A stretch of 14,767 nt of DNA from positions 1 to 14,767 of the forward strand of contig CAKOMI010000029.1 of the NCBI GenBank assembly GCA_934096605.1. The letters are read 5' to 3'. Both the position numbers and the translations under genes were made by a program. How positions within the stretch are numbered: the stretch's first letter is position 1; every line of letters begins with the position of its first letter. Under the pieces are notes generated by a model that had not been told where the DNA came from, ran no database searches, and saw only the letters and a list, made by a program, of their open reading frames with translations. This document shows positions 1 through 7,335 of this stretch, one piece after another. This stretch comes from an uncultured Bacilli bacterium (lineage in GTDB: Bacteria; Bacillota_I; Bacilli_A; RF39; UBA660).

Positions 1-28
1 CAACGGTAAGATTATTAATTTTTAACAT
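1..28 (-). CDS. Start of a probable ABC transporter ATP-binding protein (partial)
   Basis: Only nine codons lie inside the window, reading MLKINNLTV from an ATG at 28-26. This is the usual opening of ABC-type ATPases (a first beta strand before the Walker A loop), including SufC-like and transporter ATPases. A strong ribosome binding site, GGAGGT, sits at 41-36. No Walker motif is visible because the gene leaves the window, so the subfamily cannot be named. The ribosome binding site lies in one arm of a 10-bp inverted repeat (35-66), which could restrain its translation or act as a terminator. Confidence 0.5.
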
Positions 29-34
29 AAGAAA

Positions 35-66
35 AACCTCCGTGATTATTTTACCACACGAAGGTT
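35..66. promoter_or_regulatory. Inverted repeat covering the ABC gene's ribosome binding site
   Basis: Arms at 35-44 and 57-66 pair over 10 bp with one G-U pair around a 12-base loop. On the minus strand the 3' arm contains the GGAGGT ribosome binding site of the gene starting at 28 and runs into a short T tract. It can therefore be read either as a terminator for the decayed gene upstream or as a leader hairpin that hides the ribosome binding site. A possible extended -10 box (TGGTAAAAT, minus strand, about 56-48) lies in the loop. Confidence 0.45.
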
Positions 67-99
67 TGTTTTAAAAGCTAAAATGCTTTTTCAAAAATT

Positions 100-534
100 T
101 TAAGAAACAGTAAATGTATCAGTTTTAGATGCAGAATGGCTAACTCTATCATACACCACTGACTGTATAAGTACCAGGTGAAAGTCCTGTAAATGTGTAC
201 GTGGACGGGGTTTATGATGCACTCATATATGTCGGTCCACTTAGAGAATACTCATATTGAACTATTTCTATCGAATTATCCATAACCATGACATCTATTT
301 GAACATCAGAACCAATTACATTTGAATTTATAGACATTATTTGTGAATCATAATTATCTATACCTGATATACTAATATACTCACTTGCCGTATTTTTGAC
401 TGAATCTGTATCTTCAAACGAGCAACTGGTATTTTCAGTTATAGGTAATATTCAAAAATAAAAGTTATAATTAACAAAATAAAAACAACAACATAAACCT
501 GTTTAAAGAAAACAAAACACAAGGTATGTCGTTG
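100..534 (-). pseudogene. Decayed signal-anchored Ig-like surface protein
   Basis: Minus-strand translation gives a hydrophobic anchor (KQVYVVVFILLIITFIFEY) near 510-440. A shift of frame follows, then an open stretch from about 430 with CSFEDTDSV and later VQYEYSLSGPTY, a TAA at 214-212, then TPSTYTFTGLSPGTYTV. A second frame change near 155 leads to DRVSHSASKTDTFTVS and a terminal TAA at 102-100. The YEYS...STYTFTGLS.GTYTV pattern matches the fourth Ig-like repeat of the 977-residue neighbour (about its residues 607-638), so this is a degraded relative. One stop and two frameshifts argue against a working product. The true 5' end is not clear. A possible extended -10 (GTGATATACT) lies near 553-544. 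Confidence 0.6.
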
Positions 535-600
535 TTAATATGAGTATATCACAAAAATCAGAAAAAAGTTATAAAAACCAAATCGAAAACATAAAAAATG

Positions 601-640
601 AAAAAAACGGTTCAATAAAAGTTGCTCATTGGTCGAACTT
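601..640 (-). terminator. Probable terminator after the 977-residue surface gene
   Basis: On the minus strand a foldable segment (AAAAGTT...AACTTTT, or alternatively GTTC...GAAC with a bulge) is followed by seven T residues (complement of 601-607). It lies about 55 bases past the stop at 694. The stem is imperfect, so the call is tentative. Confidence 0.4.
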
Positions 641-693
641 TTACCTCTATTTTTTCCTTTATTTATCGTTGCTTTTTTAAAACTGTCCACTAA

Positions 694-3627
694 TCAGGAT
701 AGCGTATATGGATTTGATAAACTACCATTTCCACCAGTTACTTGTACAGATGATTTCAAATACACAACCGGTTTAACATGATATTGACCATAAGATTCTT
801 GAAGAGACATTTTTCCGTTATTAGCTAAAACCCAAACTGCATAAGCCCAATTAGCGTGCTCAGAGGGAGACAGCATCCAATTTGACCAATCAGGTAGCAA
901 CCAACTATTATCCTTACAATCAGAAACTGATGAATCAGTCCATTTAGTAAACGTATAATTCAAACATGCGGAACGTGATTTGTTTGAACCACCACTAGTG
1001 GCATAACCAAAATCAGATAAATACATTAAACCAACTTTACTAGTAAATTTTTGTGTTCTCGTCACTGTATCATTACACATAACTCCACTTTTGCAACCTT
1101 TAGAAGAATGATCATTTCTTTCAAATTCATAAAAATCTTTTACTAAAGTCCCGCTAACAAATGATATATAAGAACCTGTATTCCATACAGCATCATTAAT
1201 CAATAATTTCAAATCATTCTTTATTCCTATACTTGTGAAATTACAACTTGTTGTTCCATTATTGTTAGAGTTATAGCATGTCCCTGATTGGTTATTCCAG
1301 TATAACGATCCACCAACTGACTCACTTTCATATCCAGGATTTAATAATTTCATTAAATCAGCTTGACTCCATTCATTCACACCATGGCCTTGATTTACGG
1401 CATAAGCACTACTATCCCACGAATATAAACCAATACTATCATTTCTAATTAATTTAACTCTATTTTCTTTATTTCCTATGCCATCATCTATGTTCTTCAT
1501 AACACCTATAATACGCCATAACTCACCATCAATACTTACATAGTTATTTGGATTTTTTCCTATATATCTTACGTTACCATAGTCATCTGTTGCTAAGTTT
1601 ATCTTATCACTTGTAGCTAACTGAGTTATTTTAGCATTAATATTAATAGGTGTAAATATCACTACACCATCATTAATAATATTACTAATATTGTCTGCTT
1701 TATCTGTAACTTTTAAATACACTGTATATGTGCCATCACTTAACCCAGTAAATGTATATGTCGAATTTGTCGATGAATAATATGTTGTGCCATCAATACT
1801 ATATTCATATTTTGCTATACCACTTTCAGTATCACTAGAAGTACTAGCATCAATTGTTATTGAATTACTTGTCTTAGTTAATGTCATACTTGCAGTTGGA
1901 GCTGTTAAATCAACTTTGTCAATTGAAACACTAGTATGACTTACTAAGCTTGCTTTATCTTTTACCCATACATAATATGTGCCATTTTTAGTAATAGACT
2001 GTGTTTTACTTACACTTGTTCCACTTATGCTTATCCATGTAGTTGGTGATGATGAGCTTGTTGTAACTGCATAACCTGCTAAGCCTGATTCATTATCACT
2101 AAAATTCATTGTTAATGTCTTTGATGTAGTCCAAGTTGTTTCATCACTTAAGTTAAATGTTATTGTTGGCGCTGTCACGTCCACTTTAGTAACTGTTATT
2201 GCTTTATTTATTGTATGTCCCGCTCCATCTTTTAACCAGAAATAAATAGTTCCATTTTTAGTTGCAGTATAAGTATAAGTGCTTTCACTTATAACATTGT
2301 CTACACTTGTCCAGCTTGTTGGTTCTGTGCTAGATTCCGTAAATGCATAACCTGTTATACCAGACTCTGTGTCTTTTGCTACGGCGGTTATTGTACTTGT
2401 TGCACCATAGCTATCTTGCTCAGTTAAACTAATAATAGTTGGTGGTGTATTATCAACGTGAGTTACTTTTATTTTCTCATGACTTATATTTCCAGCTGCA
2501 TCTTTACCATAGATATAATATGTATTGTTGCTAATAATTTCTTTTTCGATAGTTGTGTCATTGCCACTTACACTTGTCCACTCGGTTGGTTCTGTTTCCG
2601 TTTCAGTTACTTGGTAACCTGAAAGGCCAGATTTTTCATCTTTTAAATTAATACTTAATTTATTAGAACTTGCCCAAATATCACTAGCACTAGCAGTTAT
2701 CTTTGGAGCAGTTTTATCTAGTTTTATGGTAGTGATTTTTTCACTTTTGATATTGTCATCAGTATCTTTAAAATAAATTGTTTCTTCAGTTTCTTCTTCA
2801 TATGTTTTAGTTATACTGACTTCTTTACTAGCACTGGGAACACTCGTATATGTTTCATTATCAAAACTATAAGATACAATATCATAATATGTACTTGTGG
2901 CTGTTATGTTTATTGTTTCATTAGTATTAACATAATCAGTTCGATTGGAAGTATAATTAACAGTCATTTCGCTACTCAAAGCAGGACTTTTATCAAGAAT
3001 TAGTTTAACACTTATTTCACCACTAAAGCTTTTTCCTTGTTGATCATCTTGAGATTTTCCACTATCTTTATAGTTATAGACTAAATAATATGTCGTTTTC
3101 TCTAATGTTTCGTTGTCAAAATCAACTTGTTCTAGAACGATTGGATCTTTGGTTTGCAGCTTTCTAGGACCATACACTACTTTTGGGGTTCCAGTAATAT
3201 TTAAACTGTCGCCTTTAGTATAGTGCAACGTACCTGAACCGGTAAGTTTACCCTTGCCTTCAATAACTGAAACATAGTTATTGTCTGGCTCAGTCGTTTT
3301 GTAAAGTGTTATTTCAATATCACTACCAAAAGCTTCGTCAACTATACCTTTTAAATCTATCTCGTAGATTCCTTTACCAGTTTCGCTATTTTTTTCGACT
3401 GTAAATGTTTGTATTCCCATTTCACCAGGGATAACAGCATCGCTTTCATAAGCTTTAACACCAGTCCATTTGATATTACCTAAATTCTCAGTTTTAACAC
3501 TAAATTTATTATTATTACCATCAGTGTTAAGTAACACAGCAAAATAAGCGTAACTAGCACCAATTAAAAGACAAATAGTTATTAATCCGCCAATAAATAG
3601 CAATAACAATTTATTTTTATTTTTCAT
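694..3627 (-). CDS. Large signal-anchored surface protein with Ig-like repeats and C-terminal WRII domain
   Basis: A 977-residue predicted exported protein. Residues 7-29 form a hydrophobic signal anchor ending in GASYAYFA, and about 30-215 resemble the camelysin/TasA-type extracellular head (inference). Residues 218-303 are a beta-rich linker. Four Ig-like repeats of about 88 residues start at about 304, 392, 483 and 573 and share '(D)xTxPxI', 'ESGxxGYxxT' and 'xGTxYxWxKDxAG'. Residues 680-977 are the family domain (NNYVSIDGELWRIIGV ... VKPVVYLKSS ... GNGSLSNPY) with six cysteines at 784, 795, 845, 851, 888 and 904, all kept in the paralogue at 11573-12919. There is no LPxTG-like signal at the C terminus, so retention is probably by the N-terminal anchor. 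It is preceded by GAGGGATGG and lies 45 bases after the 182-residue gene, probably in one operon. Adhesion or ligand binding is inferred; the exact function is unknown. Confidence 0.8.
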   Translation of the reverse strand: MKNKNKLLLLFIGGLITICLLIGASYAYFAVLLNTDGNNNKFSVKTENLGNIKWTGVKAYESDAVIPGEMGIQTFTVEKNSETGKGIYEIDLKGIVDEAFGSDIEITLYKTTEPDNNYVSVIEGKGKLTGSGTLHYTKGDSLNITGTPKVVYGPRKLQTKDPIVLEQVDFDNETLEKTTYYLVYNYKDSGKSQDDQQGKSFSGEISVKLILDKSPALSSEMTVNYTSNRTDYVNTNETINITATSTYYDIVSYSFDNETYTSVPSASKEVSITKTYEEETEETIYFKDTDDNIKSEKITTIKLDKTAPKITASASDIWASSNKLSINLKDEKSGLSGYQVTETETEPTEWTSVSGNDTTIEKEIISNNTYYIYGKDAAGNISHEKIKVTHVDNTPPTIISLTEQDSYGATSTITAVAKDTESGITGYAFTESSTEPTSWTSVDNVISESTYTYTATKNGTIYFWLKDGAGHTINKAITVTKVDVTAPTITFNLSDETTWTTSKTLTMNFSDNESGLAGYAVTTSSSSPTTWISISGTSVSKTQSITKNGTYYVWVKDKASLVSHTSVSIDKVDLTAPTASMTLTKTSNSITIDASTSSDTESGIAKYEYSIDGTTYYSSTNSTYTFTGLSDGTYTVYLKVTDKADNISNIINDGVVIFTPININAKITQLATSDKINLATDDYGNVRYIGKNPNNYVSIDGELWRIIGVMKNIDDGIGNKENRVKLIRNDSIGLYSWDSSAYAVNQGHGVNEWSQADLMKLLNPGYESESVGGSLYWNNQSGTCYNSNNNGTTSCNFTSIGIKNDLKLLINDAVWNTGSYISFVSGTLVKDFYEFERNDHSSKGCKSGVMCNDTVTRTQKFTSKVGLMYLSDFGYATSGGSNKSRSACLNYTFTKWTDSSVSDCKDNSWLLPDWSNWMLSPSEHANWAYAVWVLANNGKMSLQESYGQYHVKPVVYLKSSVQVTGGNGSLSNPYTLS

Positions 3628-3648
3628 GTTTACACCATCCCTCTAAAT

Positions 3649-3678
3649 AAATAAGATGCTTTTTTTGGCATCTTATTT
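3649..3678 (-). promoter_or_regulatory. Intercistronic hairpin between the membrane protein and large surface protein genes
   Basis: A perfect 11-bp inverted repeat (3649-3659 with 3668-3678, 8-base loop) overlaps the TAA stop of the 182-residue gene and precedes the ribosome binding site of the 977-residue gene. The bases after it on the minus strand (ATTTATTTAG) are only moderately U-rich. It may be a partial terminator (attenuator) or an RNA-processing or stability hairpin that sets different levels of the two products. Confidence 0.5.
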
Positions 3679-4221
3679 CATAAGTTTAATTTCTATCAAG
3701 CGATAACTATCATTTTCTTCTTTGTAAACATACTCATAAGTAGTACCCTTATTTAATGACTCTTTTACAGTGTCTTCACTAAAGTCAGCAACTTCATTAT
3801 CATTTAAATCATAAAGCTTGTTATTTACTTTCTTTAAGACATTAACATGAATGATAACATTGCCTTCCCTGTCATAAGTGTAACCAATCATTTTAGAATA
3901 ATAATCATTAGTTTTACAAGCACTAGAATAATCATTAATATTATCTATTTCTACTTTATCGCCTTCTTTTAAATCAAATACTAACGCACCACTACAATCT
4001 TTAGTAACATTGTTATACATTTCAGTGGCTTCATCACTACTTACTTTGTTTTCAATAACATTGTTTGATTGATTGTTATCATTACTTGTTTTAGGCTCTT
4101 GTTTAAAGAATAAAAGCGATACTAAAACACATATCATGATAACTATAACACATAAAATTGCAAGTAAAATTACCTGCGTTTTTTTAGGTAACCCCTTAAA
4201 ATTATTTATGACTTTCTTCAT
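3673..4221 (-). CDS. Small membrane-anchored extracellular protein of unknown function
   Basis: A 182-residue protein with a short basic cytoplasmic tail (residues 1-15), one transmembrane segment (about 16-39), a low-complexity Asn/Ser/Lys spacer (about 40-60) and an acidic extracellular domain. That domain has two cysteines, C76 and C102, that could form a disulfide. I do not recognise the family. A good ribosome binding site (GAGGGAG) precedes the ATG at 4221, and a plausible promoter lies at 4248-4276. It is the first gene of the unit that continues into the 977-residue surface protein, which suggests a role in assembly, anchoring or partnering of that protein (inference from position only). 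Confidence 0.7.
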   Translation of the reverse strand: MKKVINNFKGLPKKTQVILLAILCVIVIMICVLVSLLFFKQEPKTSNDNNQSNNVIENKVSSDEATEMYNNVTKDCSGALVFDLKEGDKVEIDNINDYSSACKTNDYYSKMIGYTYDREGNVIIHVNVLKKVNNKLYDLNDNEVADFSEDTVKESLNKGTTYEYVYKEENDSYRLIEIKLMK

Positions 4222-4247
4222 TATTTCACTCCCTCTACTCTATTAAT

Positions 4248-4276
4248 AGGATAACATAAAATAATAATTAAGTCTA
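4248..4276 (-). promoter_or_regulatory. Candidate promoter of the 182-/977-residue gene unit
   Basis: Minus strand: TAGACT (4276-4271), 17-base spacer, TATCCT (4253-4248), about 26 bases before the ATG at 4221. Each box differs from consensus at two positions. The -35 box overlaps the last codon region of the dead sortase gene. Confidence 0.35.
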
Positions 4277-4912
4277 TACTCTTTTAGCAAGCAAGAGAAA
4301 AAAATCGCCGTTTTAATAAGCACATGTTTGTAAAATTTAAGCTTGTTTAATATTATCTAAAGTACTTAATTTATATAAAGCATAAGTAGTTAATTTATCT
4401 AAATGTGCTATAAATTACTTGGTTGTACCAAACAAAACTTGCATGTGTTCATTATTAGTTTGTGCAATAAATGATGATGCAAATACTTCATAATGTAAGG
4501 TTTCATTTTTAGTTTCTAAGAAGATATCTTTATTATTAACAGTAAAAGACATATCTTGATATTTTAAAAAATTAGCAAAACCATGATTATTGTTTTGGAA
4601 ATGATGATGATAAATGTTTAACTGACGATTATCAAGTTTTACACGATAGTCTAAAAAAACATTGCCATAAATACTTTCCTTTTTATTATAATCATGATTT
4701 AAATAAAAAGTGTTATTGTTAGTTTGCACGACATAGTCTTCATAATTAATATCTGATATTTTTAAAATACCAATTGTATCTTTATTAGAAAAAAGAGTTA
4801 TATTTTCATGATTATCGTAGCTATTTGGAGTTGTTACATACGAAACAGAGCTTGTAGGTGTAACACTACTAGATTGCAAAAAAATGAAAAAAAGAAGCAA
4901 TATTAAACGCAT
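4274..4912 (-). pseudogene. srtB: Class B sortase pseudogene with three in-frame TAA stops
   Basis: The open part (4912-4415) reads as the first 165 residues of a sortase B: an N-terminal hydrophobic segment, IGILKISDINYEDYVVQ, then YGNVFLDYR and NIYHHHFQNN at the place of the catalytic-His motif (IYGHN in the family). Reading straight through in the same frame continues with FIAHLDKLTTYALYKL, then ILQTCAY (the TLxTC catalytic-Cys motif) and NGDFFLLLAKRV (the catalytic-Arg strand), ending at TAG 4276-4274. TAA codons interrupt at 4417-4415, 4339-4337 and 4315-4313. The full length would be about 212 codons, close to normal for the class. His, Cys and Arg positions survive, so loss was by point mutation. 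The ATG starts one base after the stop of the upstream adhesin remnant, showing a former substrate-sortase operon. Confidence 0.8.
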
Positions 4913-4913
4913 A

Positions 4914-5758
4914 TTAACCTCTTTTTCTTAAGAATTTATAAATAGATGCTGTTATAGTAATTATGCTTGGATAAAAATAATTTTTAATTTTAGAACCAGT
5001 TTTAGGAATTTCTAATTCTTGCATAGTTGTCTTTATTTTTGCGTAAACATAGGTAACAACGATATCTTCTTCAGTATAAACGCCTTTTTTATTATCTGGT
5101 TCTTTACTAATAATGTAACTTGAAAATTCTAAAGTGCTTGTTTCATATGGTGTATCTATCGCTTCAACATAACTTTCTTCATCTTTTAAATAATTACCAT
5201 CTTCATCAACATAACGCACGATTAGTACCATCTATTAAAAATTTAGAATTACCTGTTACAAAAATACCTGTGTTAACTGTACTATCAAGTTGGATGCCCT
5301 GGCCACTTTTACCTTTTGTATTACGGCCATAGATGCTAAAATTAGAATTATTAGCAATATCTATTTTAACCCCCTTACCACCAGCATAGATGGCATTAGT
5401 AACACCATGATTACTATCAAAAGTAAATGTCACATGAGAGTTATTAGTTGCTTTTAAAGAACCACTTAGAACCATTGTACCCAATGAGCAGCTGCCCCAT
5501 TATTAGCTTGTTTACTATTATTTAGAGAATTAACTATGCTTGCATTATCTAGTGTAAGTACACCGTCATAACGCCATCCATAAACATTATAAGTTATTTT
5601 GTGTTCACTTTAAAAGTAAGACTTTTATAAAATGTTTTAGTTGGAGCAACGTCTTTATAAAGAACAATGACATCTTGTTCTTTAGCTTCATCTAGTACTT
5701 TATCAATATTAACATATGGTGAATTAGTTGTTTCATTTTTTTCACATTATCAACTATT
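4914..5758 (-). pseudogene. 3' remnant of a MucBP / IPKTG sortase-anchored surface protein
   Basis: Pieces of one protein lie in successive frames. They run from NSPYVNIDKVLDEAKEQDV (from about 5725) to a frameshift near 5605, then ITYNVYGWRYDGVLTLDNAS, a second shift near 5480, then GTMVLSGSLKATNNSHVTF ... GRNTKGKSGQGIQLDSTV, and a third shift near 5225. The last piece (5231-4914) is a MucBP-like module (RYVDEDGNYL ... IVVTYVYAKI) followed by a sorting signal: ELEIPKTGS, a hydrophobic segment and a KFLRKRG tail. A stop codon just upstream and the neighbouring terminator at 5771-5801 show that the 5' part is missing. The middle part looks like a beta-helix or pectate-lyase-like adhesin domain (inference). 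Several indels make it non-functional unless they are assembly errors. Confidence 0.7.
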
Positions 5759-5770
5759 ATTAGCATATAC

Positions 5771-5801
5771 AAAAAAAGAAAGTTAGAAATCAATCTAACT
5801 T
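5771..5801 (-). terminator. Rho-independent terminator after the 417-residue surface gene
   Basis: A perfect 7-bp stem (AAGTTAG at 5780-5786 with CTAACTT at 5795-5801, 8-base loop) is followed on the minus strand by TCTTTTTTT. It directly abuts the TAA stop of the gene at 5802-5800. Confidence 0.8.
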
Positions 5802-7053
5802 ACATTACTAATTCAAAAGGATTTTCTTTTGTGCCTTCCCCAACAACTGATACTTTTCTATTAAAGGATATTACTGGTCTTAGAAAATGACTTTCTGTTT
5901 CTTTAATATCATTTTGTAAAGCTCCAGCCGTCGAAACTGTTATATAACTTATTTCTGTACCATGCTTTTTACTTGGAGTCATTGTCCACCACGAAGATTG
6001 AAGAGAATCTAAATTTAAATAATAACTAGTATTATCTTTAGCACTGCCACCAGCATACATAATTTCATCTGCATTTAGTAAACCAATCTTTAAAGATAAA
6101 GAGGTACCATTACAAGCATTAGTTGGATAGTTATCATTAAAAATACGATATGTTGGTAAATAATCAGTTTCATCATCTGTTTCAGTATAAACAGAGTCAT
6201 CATAGCAATAATTAGGACTAGCAATATATTCTTCATAATTACTTAAATTAGCATTATACCAATCAAGTAAAGTATGATAAATTTTGGTATTTAGAAAATT
6301 AGTATTTCCAGTAGAATCACTTTCATTTACTGTAACTATGTCTTCTGTAACATTATCTAAAATTACTTTTACTGTACCATCAGCATTTATTTTTACAATT
6401 CGCCATAAAAAGCCCCCAAAAGAAACATAGTTATTTAAATTACTACCCCGAAAATAATAAATCGGTCCATTATCTTCTTCTTTTTTAATTAAGCCTTCAT
6501 TAGTAGTAGCGCCTTCCGAAAAATTAATATTACTTTCTTCTTTAACGTCATTCTTTTTTAAGATAGTACTATAAAAACTTTCATCGTTATTATCAACGTC
6601 TACTTGAATATAAAAGGAAAATGTTTTTTCTAAAGGATTATTAATAGTTAATGTATAACGATTAGTTTTATTTGGTTCAATAACAATATGGGCAGAGGCT
6701 TCTCCTTCTTTTAGTGATGGTGAATTTGTAACATTTTCATTTTCTTTTAATTCATATGATACTTGATCAGGATTACCTGTAAAGTTTTGAAATAAAACAG
6801 AATAATACATTTTTTCGGTTGTTAAATTAGTGACAGAAAAAGTTATTTGTTTTTCTTTAGTAGACACGGCAATATAACGACCATCAACATAATTAACTGA
6901 TAAGCCTTCTTGAACGTCTATAAGTGCTACTAAATCTTTGCTTGCTTTTTGATATTGTTGGTAATGAATCTCTATAGTGCACATTAAAGCAATTAAAATT
7001 GCTATGAATATTAATGTTATTTTGTATTTTTTTTGCATTGTCATCATCCCCAT
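5800..7053 (-). CDS. Signal-anchored surface protein, WRII domain class B
   Basis: A 417-residue predicted exported protein. The signal anchor is about residues 10-27. About 28-160 form a beta-rich head (TFSVTNLTTEKMYYSVLF, then NNPLEKTFSFYIQVDV) without similarity to the heads of the other paralogues. From about 198 it carries the same C-terminal domain class as the protein at 13322-14674: YYFRGSNLNNYVSFGGFLWR, GLLNADEIMYAGG, WWTMTPSKK, LRPVISF and GEGTKENPF, with cysteines C283 and C314 in corresponding places. Several ATGs compete (7053, 7047, 7044, 7038); the one at 7038 gives the usual short basic start (MQKKYK), so the first five residues may not be translated. It is probably a single-gene transcript from the promoter at 7071-7099 to the terminator at 5771-5801. 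Cell-surface binding is inferred. Confidence 0.8.
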   Translation of the reverse strand: MGMMTMQKKYKITLIFIAILIALMCTIEIHYQQYQKASKDLVALIDVQEGLSVNYVDGRYIAVSTKEKQITFSVTNLTTEKMYYSVLFQNFTGNPDQVSYELKENENVTNSPSLKEGEASAHIVIEPNKTNRYTLTINNPLEKTFSFYIQVDVDNNDESFYSTILKKNDVKEESNINFSEGATTNEGLIKKEEDNGPIYYFRGSNLNNYVSFGGFLWRIVKINADGTVKVILDNVTEDIVTVNESDSTGNTNFLNTKIYHTLLDWYNANLSNYEEYIASPNYCYDDSVYTETDDETDYLPTYRIFNDNYPTNACNGTSLSLKIGLLNADEIMYAGGSAKDNTSYYLNLDSLQSSWWTMTPSKKHGTEISYITVSTAGALQNDIKETESHFLRPVISFNRKVSVVGEGTKENPFELVM

Positions 7054-7070
7054 CTAGTCTTCTTATAATT

Positions 7071-7099
7071 AGTATACGAGATAATAAAAAAGATGTCAA
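7071..7099 (-). promoter_or_regulatory. Near-consensus promoter of the 417-residue surface gene
   Basis: Minus strand TTGACA (7099-7094), exactly 17 bases, then TATACT (7076-7071). Transcription should start near 7064, giving a leader of about 11-26 bases. The -35 box lies inside the 3' arm of the terminator at 7085-7121. Confidence 0.75.
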
Positions 7100-7121
7100 A
7101 GATTACTTAATACTTTGACAT
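7085..7121 (-). terminator. Rho-independent terminator after the phosphatase-uvrC transcript
   Basis: TGTCAAAG (7094-7101) pairs with CTTTGACA (7113-7120) around an 11-base loop, extended by one A-T pair. On the minus strand it is followed by TCTTTTTTATT. It ends transcription from the uvrC direction, and its 3' arm doubles as the next gene's -35 box. Confidence 0.75.
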
Positions 7122-7137
7122 TTAATTCACTATTATT

Positions 7138-7335
7138 TTACAAAGAAAGTGTAAACGGATTGGAAGAACTGCCATCACCAGATGCTATTTTAACTGATGA
7201 TTTTAAGTAAGCTAGAGGAAACACTAAAGCATCATCGGATTTATTGCCAGCCTTAACGTCCCTAAAATTAGAATAATAGTAAGTTATAGATTCAAATATG
7301 GGACAATAAGAAATGCAAAGAATAGATTTAATCAT
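7138..7335 (-). pseudogene. C-terminal fragment of a WRII-family surface protein
   Basis: The last 25 residues, LAYLKSSVKIASGDGSSSNP followed by FTLSL, match the C-terminal end of the 977-residue protein (VVYLKSSVQVTGGNGSLSNP then YTLS). The 40 residues before it (including ITYYYSNFRDVKAGN) lack the conserved Trp and Cys pattern of the domain and probably contain rearranged remains. The frame opens directly at the stop of uvrC with no convincing ribosome binding site, so it is best read as a leftover of a deleted paralogue rather than a gene. Confidence 0.6.

Noticed and set aside
1..28. Naming the partial ABC gene sufC.
   Set aside because: Nine residues fit many ABC ATPases; no Suf-specific feature or neighbour is visible.
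4274..4912. Reassignment of TAA to a sense codon in this genome, as an explanation for the readable sortase tail.
   Set aside because: TAA is the normal stop of the phosphatase, the yigZ-like gene and the 417-residue gene here, so recoding is not credible.
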